Source: Acidobacteriota bacterium (GTDB taxonomy: Bacteria > Acidobacteriota > Holophagae > Holophagales > Holophagaceae). Taken from it: DNA of 55,240 nucleotides. Location of the stretch: the NCBI GenBank assembly GCA_016213735.1, contig JACQZU010000025.1, forward strand, positions 1-55,240. The letters run 5' to 3'. Under the pieces are notes generated by a model that saw nothing but the letters and a program-made list of their open reading frames with translations, was not told the DNA's origin and did no database searches. Both the position numbers and the translations under genes were made by a program. Shown here in pieces: positions 41,367 through 51,080 of this stretch; the first letter of the stretch is position 1; each line of letters begins with the position of its first letter.

Positions 41367-42451
41367 CAGAGCACCAGAACGGCCTGGAAGAGCAGGCGGT
41401 GCCGCTCCCCGGGGAGGGCCGGATGCGGCCCGGCTGCGCGCTGTGCTTCCACCTTGACCTGCAGCAGGCCGCCCAGGGTGAGGCTGAACCCCGCGGAGCC
41501 CAGGGTGGCTGGCCCGGGGGAGGGCTCCTCCGGCGGACCCTGGATCCACGCCCGTTCATACCGGAGGAAGAAGACCGGCCAGGGACCCCCCGGCGCGAAC
41601 TCCTGCGTCAGGTGCCAACCCTCGCTCCGGGTCCGCTCCGAACCGTCCCCGGGGTCCTGGACCCTCGCGATGTATTCGCCCCGGAGGGTCCAGGCATCCA
41701 CGCGAATCTCGGCATCCGAGGCCGCGGCCCAGCCGCTCTTCCGTCCCCCTCTTCCCGCGTCGAAGAGGTAACTCAGTCCGATTTCCAGCGTCTTGGGTTC
41801 CCGGGCGCCCTTGAGGGAGAAGGGATTGCCGAATGGGGTGAATCCCAGCCGCCCCCCGGCCAGGTGCCCGCGGCTGAACCCCCGGACGAGGAAGGCGTTG
41901 AAGTTGAGCGTTCCGTCGTTGCCGAGCACGCGGAGGCCCGCGTCGTTGTAGCCCCCATCCATGATCAGGGCGGTGGTCAGGGGCCGGGCGATGGTGGTGC
42001 TGTCCTTGCTGGCGAAGAATTGCCAGTCATTCCCGAAGGGAATGTCGAATCGGCCCGCCTGCACGTGGAACCCCTTCTCGACCCAGAGCCTGCCCCGCGG
42101 GGCGATGGTCCCCCCGTACGGGTGGTAGTCCAGGAAGCCAACGGTCAGGAGGGTGCCCTCCTTGTTGGTCACGAGGGCTGCGGTGGCGTCCAGGCGGTCG
42201 TGAAGCTCTGCCGACAGGTCCAGTTCCGCGGAACCCCAAGCGGTCTTCCGGACTCCGCTGTCGTCCGGAGCGGATAGGAAATCCGTGAAAAAAAATGGTT
42301 TGAGGGCGAGCCGATTGTCGGCCAGGCGATCCCTGGCCTGGTCCACCTGTTCCCGGAGGGTTTTGGAGGGAGCCGGTTCCCCAGCGGGTTCCTGGGCCCA
42401 AAGGAGGCCGGTGGCCACCAGGGGAAGGAGGAGGGAAGGTCGAAGGGACAT
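41366..42451 (-). CDS. Outer-membrane porin-like protein
   Basis: The product is 361 residues with a signal peptide (SLLLPLVATGLLWAQEP). A short coiled N-terminal stretch (TLREQVDQARDRLADNR) is followed by alternating strands and aromatic turns: DLSAELHDRLDATAALV, LWVEKGFHVQAGRFDIPFGN, EIGLSYLFDAG, VFFLRYERAW. It ends LLFQAVLVL. The pattern fits a porin of about 16 strands. Its coupling to a tetraheme cytochrome suggests a role in respiration or in a conduit across the outer membrane, which is inference. ATG 42451 has GGGAG upstream and is preferred over ATG 42466. Confidence 0.8.
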   Translation of the reverse strand: MSLRPSLLLPLVATGLLWAQEPAGEPAPSKTLREQVDQARDRLADNRLALKPFFFTDFLSAPDDSGVRKTAWGSAELDLSAELHDRLDATAALVTNKEGTLLTVGFLDYHPYGGTIAPRGRLWVEKGFHVQAGRFDIPFGNDWQFFASKDSTTIARPLTTALIMDGGYNDAGLRVLGNDGTLNFNAFLVRGFSRGHLAGGRLGFTPFGNPFSLKGAREPKTLEIGLSYLFDAGRGGRKSGWAAASDAEIRVDAWTLRGEYIARVQDPGDGSERTRSEGWHLTQEFAPGGPWPVFFLRYERAWIQGPPEEPSPGPATLGSAGFSLTLGGLLQVKVEAQRAAGPHPALPGERHRLLFQAVLVL

Positions 42452-42511
42452 GGCACGCACTCCCATCAACCTCGGCCCTTGCCAAAGATGACTTGAACAT
42501 TGGTTTTTTGG

Positions 42512-45500
42512 TCAGGAAGCTCCTTCGCTGGCCTGGGACAATCCCCTGCGTTTTCCGACCCACTCGTAGAACCCCGGGAGCACCAGGAGGGTGAACAAGG
42601 TCGAGGTGAGGAGGCCGCCCACCATGACGATGGCCAGGGGGCGTTCGAGTTCGCTTCCCCCAAAGCCCAGGAGCATGGGGAAAAGGCCGAGGATGGCTGC
42701 GCCGGCGGTCATGAGCTTGGGCCGGACCCGGCCCAGGCTGGCTTCAAGGACCGCCTCCCGCAGGGGCAGGCCCGACGCCAGGAGGTCCTTGATCTGGGTG
42801 ATCAGGACCAGGCTGTTCTGCACCGCCACCCCGAAGAGGCCGATCATTCCGACGATGGAACTCACATTCCAGGTCTCCCCGGCCAGCCAGAGGCCGAAGA
42901 GCCCCCCCGCGAAGGCGTTGGGAAGGGTGGCCAGCACCACGAGGACTTCCCACCAGCGGGCGAGAGCAAGGTAGAGCAGGCCCACCACGATTCCCAGGGC
43001 CACCAGGATGGCGATCTGGAGACGGAACTGGGTCTCCCGGGCCTCCTCGATCTTCCCCCCGAGCTTGACCTCGGTTCCCTTCGGCAGCGGGAAACCCGCC
43101 ATGAGGCTTTCCACGCGCCGGGCGGCGCCTCCGAGGTCCCCCTCCGTCCTCAGGTTCAAGGCCAGCCTGCGCTGGCTCGCCTCCCGGCGGAGCATGCTGG
43201 GCGTGGTGGCCTCCCGGAATTCAACCACCTGGCCCAATTCCAGCACCCTGCCATCCTCCAGCACCAGGGGCAGCCTCCGGAGCCGCTCAGGGGTGAGTTC
43301 TTCATCCTGCGCGAACCGAAGGACCCGGCTGATCCGCTGGGGGCCGTCGAAGCGGGGCGCGACCTCCAGGCCCTGGAGGGCCGCCTGGAGGGTCTGCAGG
43401 AGCAGGCCGCGAGGAACCCCCAAGTGGCGCAGGTCCTTGTCGTCGATGGTCACCTGCCATTTCGGCAGGGGCCCCCCGGTGTCCGGCGTGACGGATCTCA
43501 CCCCTGGAAGGTCCGCGAGCTTTTTCCGGAGTTCGGGGAGCACTTGCTCCAGGGCCTGGAAGTCCGGGTGGAAGAGCTTGAGCTGGAGGTCGGCGGGAGT
43601 GCCGCCGAGCCCCTCTGAGATCTTCATCTGCATGGGAGTGGTCAGTTCCACGGGGTAGGGCAGGGCATCGGCCATGGCCCCGAGGGCACCCTCCACGGCC
43701 CGGGGATCCGCGCCCTCCTTCAGCACCACGAGGATGTCGCTGGAGTAGTGGGGCATGGGATCCTCCGTGACGTCCCCGCGACCCGTTCGCCGGTAGAAGT
43801 CCTTCACGCCGGGGGTTTCCCGGATGCGCTGGCTGATGATCCGGTTGCCCTCGTTGACCGCGTCCAGGCTCGTTTCCGGCGGGAAGTTGGGCGTGAGGAT
43901 GAACGCGCCTTCGTCGAGGGTGGGGAGGAAATTGCTCCCCAGGCCGAGGGCCAGGACGATGCTGAGGATGGTCAGGCAGCCCGCCCCCACCAGCAGCTTG
44001 GCTCCATGACCGAGGGCCCAGGCGAGCACCGGGCGGTAGTGCTCCTTGAGCCGGGTCACGAAACGAGGTTCCTGGAGGACGGTCCCAGGGGGGAGGTAGC
44101 GTTCCACCAGGGTGGGCACCAGGGTGAAGCTCAAGATCAGGCTGAACACCATGGAGGACCCCACCGCCACGGCCAGGGGCGCGTAGAGGCGTCCCGCCAC
44201 GCCGCCGATGGCCAGGAGGGGAATGAAGACCGCCAGGATCACGAGCACGGCGATGAGCACCGGGATCCCCACTTCCGCGGCTGCGGCCACGAGGGTTTCC
44301 CGCCGGCCCGCCCCATCGGCTTGGTGGGCCTCATGCAGCCGGTGCGAAAGGTTCTCCACCATGATCACCCCCGCATCCACCAGCAGGCCCACGGCGATGG
44401 CGAGCCCCCCCAGGGTGAGGGCGTTGAGGCCCAGACCCATGAGCGCCAGGGGAATGGCGGCGCCGAGGGTGGCCAGGGGGAGCATCAGGATGACGATCAG
44501 GGAGCCCCGCAGGTTTCCCAGCAGGACCACCAGGACCAGGCCCACGAAGGCCCCCCCCATCAGGAGGGCGAGGGTGACGCCGCTGAGGGCGTGCCGCACG
44601 AAGGCGCCCTGGTCGTAGAACATCTCCAGGCGCATGCCCTCGGGCAGTCCGTCCCGGAGTTCCGGCAACCGGTCCCGCACCGCCTGCGCCGTGTTCAGGG
44701 CCTCCGCGGTGGGCTGCTTGACCACCCGGAGGGAGACCGCCTCCGCCCCGCGGTAGACGCTGAGACCCCTCCGAAAGCCTGCCCCCTCGGCAATTTCCGC
44801 CACTTCTCCGAGGAAGACAGGTCCCCGATGTCCCTGCACGGGGAGCCGCCGGAGCTCCTCCGGGGTCGCCGCCCCGCTCCCCAAGGTCACGAACCAGCCC
44901 TTGTCCTGGAGTTCGAGGATGCCGGCCCCGGCATCCTGGTCGCTGCCCTCCAGGGCCTCCATGGCGCGTCCCAGGCTTACGCCGAGGAGGCGCATCCGGT
45001 CGGGGCGCAGCCGGACCTGGACCTGGCGGGCCTCCCCTCCGAGGGCCTCGACCCGGGCCACTCCCGGGACCGCCTGGAGCCTGGGCAGAAGGACCTTCAC
45101 CGCATGGTCCCGGAGGGCCATGGGTCCCACCCCGGGCCCCATGAGGACGAGTTCCTGGATCTCCTGCAGGCGCCCGGAGGCGCTGGTGACGAGGGGCGGC
45201 AGGGTCCCCGGGGGGAAGGCCCCGGTGATGGAGGCCAGGCGTTCGCCCACGAGCTGTCGGGAGCGCCAGGGGTCCGTCCCCCCTTCGAAGGCGATGACGA
45301 CCTGGACCAGTCCCGCCTGGACGGTGCTGACCACCCTCCGGACCCCGGGAAGGCCGCCCACCGCCTGCTCCACGGGCTGGGCCACGGTGAATTCGAGCTC
45401 CGACGCGGCCCGACCCGGGCTCTGGATCAGCAGCTGCAGCGACGGCAGGGAGAGGTCGGGAATGAGGTCCCGCTTGAGGTTGAAGAAGGTGAGCGTCCCG

Positions 45501-45598
45501 GTGAACGCGAGGAGGAGGGTGGCCCCGAAGACCAGGCCCCTCTTCGGCAGGAGCCACTCGAACCAGCGGGTCAGGAGGAGGTGGGTGTTCTTAATCAT
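42512..45598 (-). CDS. Heavy-metal-type RND efflux pump, inner-membrane subunit
   Basis: The product is 1028 residues, standard for CusA/CzcA-like proteins. TM1 (VFGATLLLAFTGTLTFFNLK), the IPDLSLPSLQLLIQSPGRAA stretch, and GLAIAVGLLVDAGVIMVENL in TM4 (with the Asp of the proton relay) place it in the RND family, heavy-metal branch. The tail GLSQASEGAS is short. Substrate metal cannot be fixed from sequence. It overlaps the adaptor stop by eight bases. The porin gene follows 60 nt later, so the operon may continue. Confidence 0.94.
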   Translation of the reverse strand: MIKNTHLLLTRWFEWLLPKRGLVFGATLLLAFTGTLTFFNLKRDLIPDLSLPSLQLLIQSPGRAASELEFTVAQPVEQAVGGLPGVRRVVSTVQAGLVQVVIAFEGGTDPWRSRQLVGERLASITGAFPPGTLPPLVTSASGRLQEIQELVLMGPGVGPMALRDHAVKVLLPRLQAVPGVARVEALGGEARQVQVRLRPDRMRLLGVSLGRAMEALEGSDQDAGAGILELQDKGWFVTLGSGAATPEELRRLPVQGHRGPVFLGEVAEIAEGAGFRRGLSVYRGAEAVSLRVVKQPTAEALNTAQAVRDRLPELRDGLPEGMRLEMFYDQGAFVRHALSGVTLALLMGGAFVGLVLVVLLGNLRGSLIVILMLPLATLGAAIPLALMGLGLNALTLGGLAIAVGLLVDAGVIMVENLSHRLHEAHQADGAGRRETLVAAAAEVGIPVLIAVLVILAVFIPLLAIGGVAGRLYAPLAVAVGSSMVFSLILSFTLVPTLVERYLPPGTVLQEPRFVTRLKEHYRPVLAWALGHGAKLLVGAGCLTILSIVLALGLGSNFLPTLDEGAFILTPNFPPETSLDAVNEGNRIISQRIRETPGVKDFYRRTGRGDVTEDPMPHYSSDILVVLKEGADPRAVEGALGAMADALPYPVELTTPMQMKISEGLGGTPADLQLKLFHPDFQALEQVLPELRKKLADLPGVRSVTPDTGGPLPKWQVTIDDKDLRHLGVPRGLLLQTLQAALQGLEVAPRFDGPQRISRVLRFAQDEELTPERLRRLPLVLEDGRVLELGQVVEFREATTPSMLRREASQRRLALNLRTEGDLGGAARRVESLMAGFPLPKGTEVKLGGKIEEARETQFRLQIAILVALGIVVGLLYLALARWWEVLVVLATLPNAFAGGLFGLWLAGETWNVSSIVGMIGLFGVAVQNSLVLITQIKDLLASGLPLREAVLEASLGRVRPKLMTAGAAILGLFPMLLGFGGSELERPLAIVMVGGLLTSTLFTLLVLPGFYEWVGKRRGLSQASEGAS

Positions 45599-46706
45599 TG
45601 CTGCCTCCCGAGCGAAGCCGGAGCAGCTTCGACTTCAGGAGGTAGGCCCCCTCCACCACGATGCTTCCCTGGGCCGGAGCTCCCCCGAGGATGAGGGTGC
45701 CGTTCTGGCTTTCCGGCCCGCGCTTGACGGGAATGAACCTGGCGGTGTCGCCCTCCTCCAGGAACACTCCCCACCCGCCGTCCACCTGTTGGAGGGCCCC
45801 GGTGGGAACCAGGACGCCCTGGCCGAGCGGAACCTCGACCTCCATGGGGGTGCCGGGGAGGGGCAGGGGGGGGCCCTGGAGTCGCAACCGGTAGGCCAGG
45901 CGGTGGGTGGTTTCACCCATGATCGCGGGGAGGCCCACCACCTCGGCCTTCCAGCTCCCCCCCTCCGTCCTCACTCGGGTCCGGGCCCCCAGTTTCCATC
46001 CCTCCGGAGCCGGGGGCGGGAGGTCCACCTGGACGAGGGCGGCTGAACCCATTAGGAAACTCCCGAGGACCTCGTTCGCCTGGACGCCCTGTCCCAGCCT
46101 CACCTTCCAATCCACCACCGTCCCGGGGGCCGGTGCCTTCAGGCGAAACACCCCCTCCGCCTGTTCCGGGTCAAGGCCCCGGGCCTGGAGGGCCATCCGA
46201 CTGCTCTCGGCCTCCGCAAGGGCCACCCCGTGTTCCGCCTGGGCGTGTTCCAGGTCCCGGATCGCCCCGGCCCCGGCTTCACCCAGACGCTGCTCCCGCG
46301 CCACCTCGGAGGTGGCACGGCCCAGGCGGGCCCTTGCCGCCAGCCACCGCGATTTCAGGTCCGCCAGTTCAGGACTTCGAAGGGTGAGAAGTTCCTTCCC
46401 GGCTGGCACAGGCCGACCGGGCGCGGCGGGTGCCGTGGCGACGGTGCCCGAGACGGGTGCACTCAGCACCGCCCTGGAGGATTCATCTCCCAGGGCCTCC
46501 CCGGGGACCCAGGTCGTCAGGACGCCTGGGCCGGGAACCTTCATGCTCCGGATTTCGGGCTTCAAATCCTTGATGGGGACGGTGTCAGCCCCCGGGGCCC
46601 GCGACAGGGAGGCAGCGGGTTCAGTCGGGGAGGGCCGGGACTGGCAGGCAACAGCGAGGGCCACCAGGGACAGGGCCGTGGCAGAGGAAAGGAGGGCGCG
46701 GGTCAT
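45591..46706 (-). CDS. RND efflux periplasmic adaptor, lipoprotein
   Basis: The product is 371 residues. A lipoprotein signal (ALSLVALAVACQS) is followed by a lipoyl half (LSAPVSGTVATAPAAPGRPV), a helical hairpin (about 110-165), the second half (LKAPAPGTVVDWKVRLGQGV) and beta-barrel strands (MEVEVPLGQGVLVPTGALQQ). It matches CusB-type adaptors without a separate metal-binding N-terminal domain. The start overlaps the stop of the outer-membrane gene by four bases (ATGA). Confidence 0.92.
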   Translation of the reverse strand: MTRALLSSATALSLVALAVACQSRPSPTEPAASLSRAPGADTVPIKDLKPEIRSMKVPGPGVLTTWVPGEALGDESSRAVLSAPVSGTVATAPAAPGRPVPAGKELLTLRSPELADLKSRWLAARARLGRATSEVAREQRLGEAGAGAIRDLEHAQAEHGVALAEAESSRMALQARGLDPEQAEGVFRLKAPAPGTVVDWKVRLGQGVQANEVLGSFLMGSAALVQVDLPPPAPEGWKLGARTRVRTEGGSWKAEVVGLPAIMGETTHRLAYRLRLQGPPLPLPGTPMEVEVPLGQGVLVPTGALQQVDGGWGVFLEEGDTARFIPVKRGPESQNGTLILGGAPAQGSIVVEGAYLLKSKLLRLRSGGSND

Positions 46707-47881
46707 CGGCTCTCTCCGAGCGTGAGAAGTTCGATTTCATTGAGGAGCGTGTGAGCGTCGTGGTGGCGGCGGAGGCGGGAATTCTCGGCCTCCAGGAGCT
46801 GCCGGCGGAGGGCCAGGGATTCGGAGGGCCGGTCCTTTCCCTCGCGGAGCCGGAGGTCCACCGCGCGAAGGGCCCCGGCGAAGTCGGCGCCCGGCGCGAT
46901 GTCCAGGTGGAGCGGAAGGCGCTCGAGGGCGGACTGAAACCGGACCCGGACTAACATCCGAGCCGTCTCCGCTTCCCGCTCCAGCGCGCTCCGGTGGACC
47001 CTGGCCTCCAGGCCCAGGGCGGCGGATTCCCCCGGGCGCGGAAGTCGAACGGACACCCCCACCCGGGCGATGCGCTCCTCGCCTTCGGAGGCGTAGCTCC
47101 CCCGAAGGCTCCACCGTGAAGCCCGGAGGGCGTGCTGGAGATCCAGGCCCGCCCGGTCGGAGGCGAGCTGTTCCTGAAGGGCGCGGTTGAGGAGCCCGCA
47201 TTCAAACGCCTGGGCAAGGCCCTGGGGATCCGGGAAACGAGGCGCCCCCGGGTCCGCGAGAGGGGCCGGAGTTTCGGGGATTTCCGCCAGGGTTCGAAGG
47301 GCGCCCCAGGATTCCGACGCGCGGCGGGCCCCCTCGGCGAGTTCTCCCTCGAGACGGAAGAGGTCCCCCCGCACCAGTTCAGGTTGGAAGGCGGGATCAG
47401 ATCCGTTGGCGCTGCGGGCGCGGGCCACCTCCAGCCAGCTGCGGGTCAAATCCACCTGGGAGCGCCGGAGCTGAAGCTCCCGCTGGGCGAGCCAGGCGTC
47501 GAGGTAGGCCTGCCGCAGCCGGTGCCGGGCCTCGGCCTGGGCCACGCCGGCCATGAGGTTGGAGCTCTTCTGGAACCGAAGGCCAGCCTCGTGCCGGAGT
47601 CCAGGGGCGAGCAGCAGCGGGAACTCCATCTGGGCGGACCGGTCGGTGCTGCGGGGGGTCGGACCCGTCCTGGAACCGGCCTCCGCGATGAAGGTGGGTC
47701 CCTCCCGAAGCAGGCCCCCGGTGTTCGCGAGGCTTCGCGAGCGGGTCGCCCGCTCTGCCTCTGCCCGGAGGGCATGGGGATCGGTCCTGGCCCGGGCCAG
47801 GATGGATTCGAAATCCAGGGTGGAAGGTTGGACCAGGGCCATGGCGCTGAGCGCCAGGGCCCCGAAGATGACGCCATTCAT
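46703..47881 (-). CDS. TolC/CusC-type outer-membrane efflux protein
   Basis: The product is 392 residues with a signal peptide (NGVIFGALALSAMALV). It is mostly helical with repeated Ala/Arg/Glu patterns (AEARHRLRQAYLDAWLAQRE, RRSQVDLTRSWLEVARARSA) and an internal duplication typical of TolC-like channels. It is about 60-80 residues shorter than most CusC proteins. ATG 47881 follows a small gene of unknown function. It is first of the efflux trio. Confidence 0.85.
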   Translation of the reverse strand: MNGVIFGALALSAMALVQPSTLDFESILARARTDPHALRAEAERATRSRSLANTGGLLREGPTFIAEAGSRTGPTPRSTDRSAQMEFPLLLAPGLRHEAGLRFQKSSNLMAGVAQAEARHRLRQAYLDAWLAQRELQLRRSQVDLTRSWLEVARARSANGSDPAFQPELVRGDLFRLEGELAEGARRASESWGALRTLAEIPETPAPLADPGAPRFPDPQGLAQAFECGLLNRALQEQLASDRAGLDLQHALRASRWSLRGSYASEGEERIARVGVSVRLPRPGESAALGLEARVHRSALEREAETARMLVRVRFQSALERLPLHLDIAPGADFAGALRAVDLRLREGKDRPSESLALRRQLLEAENSRLRRHHDAHTLLNEIELLTLGESR

Positions 47882-47951
47882 GGCTACCTCGGCGAAAGGG
47901 AACGTGCGCACACGGGCCCCGGAGGACCCTGGAGCGGGGGACGCGTCTCGA

Positions 47952-48305
47952 TCAGGCGAGGAACCTGGGCGGGGCCTTCTCGGGCTGGGGGTGGAGGCTC
48001 ACCGGGCGAAGGGAGGCGGGTCGCTCGAAATCGCCCTGGACGAGGATTTCCGGAATGGAAGGGGGTTCCGCCAGGGGTGGCACCGGGCAGAGGCCGTTGC
48101 AGAAAAAATGGCAGCCGACCAGCTTTTCACCCGAGAGGTTCTCGAGGGTGAGCCATGGGTCCTGGCTCGCGATGGCGGGGCTGCTGCCCCTGCAGACCGG
48201 GAGCATGCCCTGGGCGGCGTGGAAAACCGCATGGGCCAGGTAGATCAGGGACAACGCCAGCAGGAGGCTTGCGGGAAGGCGTTTCATGAAGGTGCGAAGC
48301 GACAT
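47952..48305 (-). CDS. Small exported protein heading the efflux operon, unknown
   Basis: The product is 117 residues. A signal or anchor segment (LPASLLLALSLIYLAHAVFH) is followed by a short soluble part with three cysteines (MLPVCRG, GCHFFCNGLCPVPP). The motif CHFFCNGLC could bind metal, which would fit a metal-efflux operon, but no family is recognised. ATG 48305 is used; ATG 48287 is an alternative. It is 70 nt before the TolC-like gene. Confidence 0.6.
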   Translation of the reverse strand: MSLRTFMKRLPASLLLALSLIYLAHAVFHAAQGMLPVCRGSSPAIASQDPWLTLENLSGEKLVGCHFFCNGLCPVPPLAEPPSIPEILVQGDFERPASLRPVSLHPQPEKAPPRFLA

Positions 48306-48493
48306 CTGGGACAACGGGCCTCGACGACATCGTATCGGAAATCAACAACCCTTCCAACACCGGCATTGGCGATGCTCAGGTCGTGGCGGAATCATGCACG
48401 CGGCTCAGGTCGGCCCTGGTCCTTCGGAGGTGAGACCTCGGAGCGGTTATTACTTCGTGTTACGATACATGCATTCCTTCCGGAGAAGCCTCC

Positions 48494-50596
48494 ATGCCCC
48501 GTCCCCTCCCGATCCTCCTAGCGCTGTTGGCCTTGGCCAATGCCCCCGCCCCCCTCCGGGCGGACGAGGGCATGTGGACCTTCGACAACCTGCCCCTGAA
48601 ACAGCTCAAGGAGAAGTACGGATTCGTCCCCGACCAGGCCTGGCTGGACCACGTTCGGCTGTCGGCCATCCACTTCGGGGGGGCCAGCGGCAGTTTCGTG
48701 AGCCCGGACGGCCTGGTGCTGACCAATCACCACGTGGGGCGGGGAGCGGTCCAGCGGCTCAGCAGCAAGGAGAAGGACTACATCAAGAACGGCTTCCTGG
48801 CGGCCACGAGGGAGGAGGAGCTGAAGGTTCCCAACCTCACCCTCCGGACCCTCATGGCCATGGAGAACGTCACGGAGCGGGTGCGGAAGGCCGTGAAGGC
48901 CGGGGCGACCGAGAAGGACGCCGCGAAGCAGCGACTGGCTGAGCTGGACGCCGCCAAGGCCGAGGTCGAAAAAAAGACAGGCCTTTCCTGCGATGCCGTG
49001 ACGCTGTACCAGGGCGGGGAGTACTGGATCTACGGCTACAAGAGGCACACGGACGTGCGCCTCGTGGCGGCCCCCGAGATGGGCATCGCCTTCTTCGGCG
49101 GCGATCCCGACAACTTCACCTACCCGCGGCACAACCTGGATGTCTGCCTGTTCCGGGTCTACGAGGACGGGAAGCCCTACCGGCCGCCCCATTTCCTGAA
49201 CTGGGCCGAGGGGGGCCTCAAGGCCGGGGACCTGACCTTCGTCGTGGGGCACCCAGGCCGCACGGCGCGGCTCCAGACCTACGCCCAGATGCTGTACGAG
49301 CGCGACACGGCCATCCCCAACGGGCTGAAGTCCTCGGGCCGGCTGCGGGATGTGCTCATGGAGTACTCCGCCCGGGGCGCCGAGCAGGCCCGCCAGGTCA
49401 CCACCCTGATCTTCGGGGTCGAGAACGGCCTGAAAGCCAACAAGGGCGCCCTGGACGGATTGAAGGATGTGGAGGCCATGAAGGCCATCGAAAAGGCCGA
49501 GAAGGAGCTGCGGGCCCGGGTGGCCGCGGATCCCAAGCTGACCGCCAGCACGGGGCAGAGCTGGGCCAAGATCCAAGGCGCCCTGGACAAGCAGAAGGCC
49601 TTCGCCAAGGAGGCGATGTTCGTGGGCTCCGCCCGCTCCACCACCCTGGGGCAGGCCCTGGGCCTCGTCCGGCTGGCGGATCAGGTGGCCCTCCCTGAGG
49701 CCGCCCGCCTGAGCGAGTACCGCAGCGAGGCCAGCCTCAAGTCCCTCAGGACGCGCCTCTCGGGGCCCTCCACCGGCATGATGGGCATGGCCTTCAACCC
49801 CGACCAGGAGACCCTGATGTTCACCCGGGGCCTGGAGGACGCTCTGAAGGAACTGGGTCCCGACCATGCCTTCGTGAAGACCGTCCTGGGAGGAAAGACT
49901 CCGGCGGAAGTCGCCAAGTCGGCCGTGGAGGGGACCAAGCTCGGCGACGCCGCCGTGCGCAAGGCCCTCGTGGAAGGCGGTAAGAAGGCCATCGCGGAAA
50001 GCGCAGACCCCATGATCGTCCTGGCCCGGAAGATCGAACCGGAAGCCCTCAAGCTCCGCAAGAAACAGGACGACGTGGCCGCCGTCATCTCCGAGCACGC
50101 GTCGCGCATCGCCAACGCCCGCTTCGCGGTCTACGGCAAGAGCCGCTACCCCGACGCCACCAGCAGCCTGCGCCTCAGCTTCGGCCCCGTGGCGTCCTAT
50201 CCCGCCAATGGCACCCTGATCCAGCCCTTCACCACCTTCCACGGGCTCTTCGACCGGTACGAGGGCTGGGGCGGGAACGCCGCCCGGGCCGAGAACGGCG
50301 CCTGGACCCTGCCCCAGCGCTGGCTGGACCGGAAGTCCAAGCTCAACCTGGACACCCCCTTCAACTTCGTCCATGCCGTGGACATCATCGGAGGGAACTC
50401 CGGCAGCCCGGTGGTGAACGTGAGGGGCGAGCTGGTGGGGCTCATCTTCGACGGGAACATCGAGAGCAACGCCGGGCGCTACTTCTACGACGCCCGCGTG
50501 AATCGCGGCGTCTCCGTGGACGCCAGGGCCATCCTCGAATCCCTCGAAAAAGTGATGGATGCCGGCCACCTCGTGAAGGAGATCCGGGGCAAGTGA
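48494..50596 (+). CDS. S46-family dipeptidyl-peptidase
   Basis: The product is 700 residues, typical for DPP7/DPP11 serine exopeptidases that release dipeptides in the periplasm. A signal peptide (ILLALLALANAPAPLRADEG) precedes MWTFDNLPLKQLKEKYGF, the family's opening. The catalytic His lies in GLVLTNHHVG (79-80) and the Ser in IIGGNSGSPVVN (Ser636). GLIFDGNIES has Gly where acid-specific DPP11 enzymes have Arg, which points to cleavage after hydrophobic residues. ATG 48494 has GGAGAAG upstream. Confidence 0.95.
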   Translation: MPRPLPILLALLALANAPAPLRADEGMWTFDNLPLKQLKEKYGFVPDQAWLDHVRLSAIHFGGASGSFVSPDGLVLTNHHVGRGAVQRLSSKEKDYIKNGFLAATREEELKVPNLTLRTLMAMENVTERVRKAVKAGATEKDAAKQRLAELDAAKAEVEKKTGLSCDAVTLYQGGEYWIYGYKRHTDVRLVAAPEMGIAFFGGDPDNFTYPRHNLDVCLFRVYEDGKPYRPPHFLNWAEGGLKAGDLTFVVGHPGRTARLQTYAQMLYERDTAIPNGLKSSGRLRDVLMEYSARGAEQARQVTTLIFGVENGLKANKGALDGLKDVEAMKAIEKAEKELRARVAADPKLTASTGQSWAKIQGALDKQKAFAKEAMFVGSARSTTLGQALGLVRLADQVALPEAARLSEYRSEASLKSLRTRLSGPSTGMMGMAFNPDQETLMFTRGLEDALKELGPDHAFVKTVLGGKTPAEVAKSAVEGTKLGDAAVRKALVEGGKKAIAESADPMIVLARKIEPEALKLRKKQDDVAAVISEHASRIANARFAVYGKSRYPDATSSLRLSFGPVASYPANGTLIQPFTTFHGLFDRYEGWGGNAARAENGAWTLPQRWLDRKSKLNLDTPFNFVHAVDIIGGNSGSPVVNVRGELVGLIFDGNIESNAGRYFYDARVNRGVSVDARAILESLEKVMDAGHLVKEIRGK

Positions 50597-50608
50597 TTCT
50601 GGCCGCGA

Positions 50609-50640
50609 GGTCCGGGTCCTCCCCGCGGGGGACCCGGACC
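50609..50640 (+). terminator. Probable intrinsic terminator after the S46 gene
   Basis: The perfect 10-bp stem GGTCCGGGTC (50609-50618) and GACCCGGACC (50631-50640) encloses a 12-nt GC-rich loop. A pyrimidine-rich run (CCTTTCCTTTCTT) follows at 50649-50661. It begins 13 nt after the S46 stop. Confidence 0.65.
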
Positions 50641-50669
50641 CCCGGACTCCTTTCCTTTCTTGGGAACCC

Positions 50670-51080
50670 TTGAAGATCTACTTCTCCTGCGCGATGACGG
50701 GCGGCCGGGGGGACCAGCCGGCCTACGCCGCCCTGGTGTCAGGCCTCCAGGCGATGGGGCACGATGTGCTCACGGCCCACCTGGCCGAGCCGGAGGTGAT
50801 GGAGGAGGATGGGAAGCTCCCGCCCCGCCAGGTCTTCGATCGGGACACTGCCTGGGTGCGGGCCTGCGACGCCATGGTGGCCGAGGTGAGCACGCCCTCC
50901 CACGGCGTGGGCTACGAGGTGGCCCTGGCCCTGGAACTTGGGAAACCGGTGCTCTGCCTCCACCGGGCGGACGCCGGGGTGAGCAAGATGCTCAGCGGGA
51001 ATTCCCGGCCCGGGTTCCAGATCCTGGCCTACGGGGAGATCAGGGAAGCCCTGGGCTGGCTGGAGTCCCGCCTCCGCTGA
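50670..51080 (+). CDS. DNPH1/Rcl-like deoxynucleoside 5'-phosphate N-hydrolase
   Basis: The product is 136 residues starting at TTG 50670. KIYFSCAMTGGRGDQPAYAA, VLTAHLAEPEV, DRDTAWVRACDAMVAEVSTP and SHGVGYEVALALELGKPVLC match the nucleoside 2-deoxyribosyltransferase superfamily. The glutamate in GVGYE is the usual catalytic residue. The STPSHGVGYE form is closest to the Rcl (DNPH1) branch, which hydrolyses the N-glycosidic bond of deoxynucleotides. It overlaps the FAD oxidoreductase gene by 41 bp, tail to tail. Confidence 0.85.
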   Translation: MKIYFSCAMTGGRGDQPAYAALVSGLQAMGHDVLTAHLAEPEVMEEDGKLPPRQVFDRDTAWVRACDAMVAEVSTPSHGVGYEVALALELGKPVLCLHRADAGVSKMLSGNSRPGFQILAYGEIREALGWLESRLR

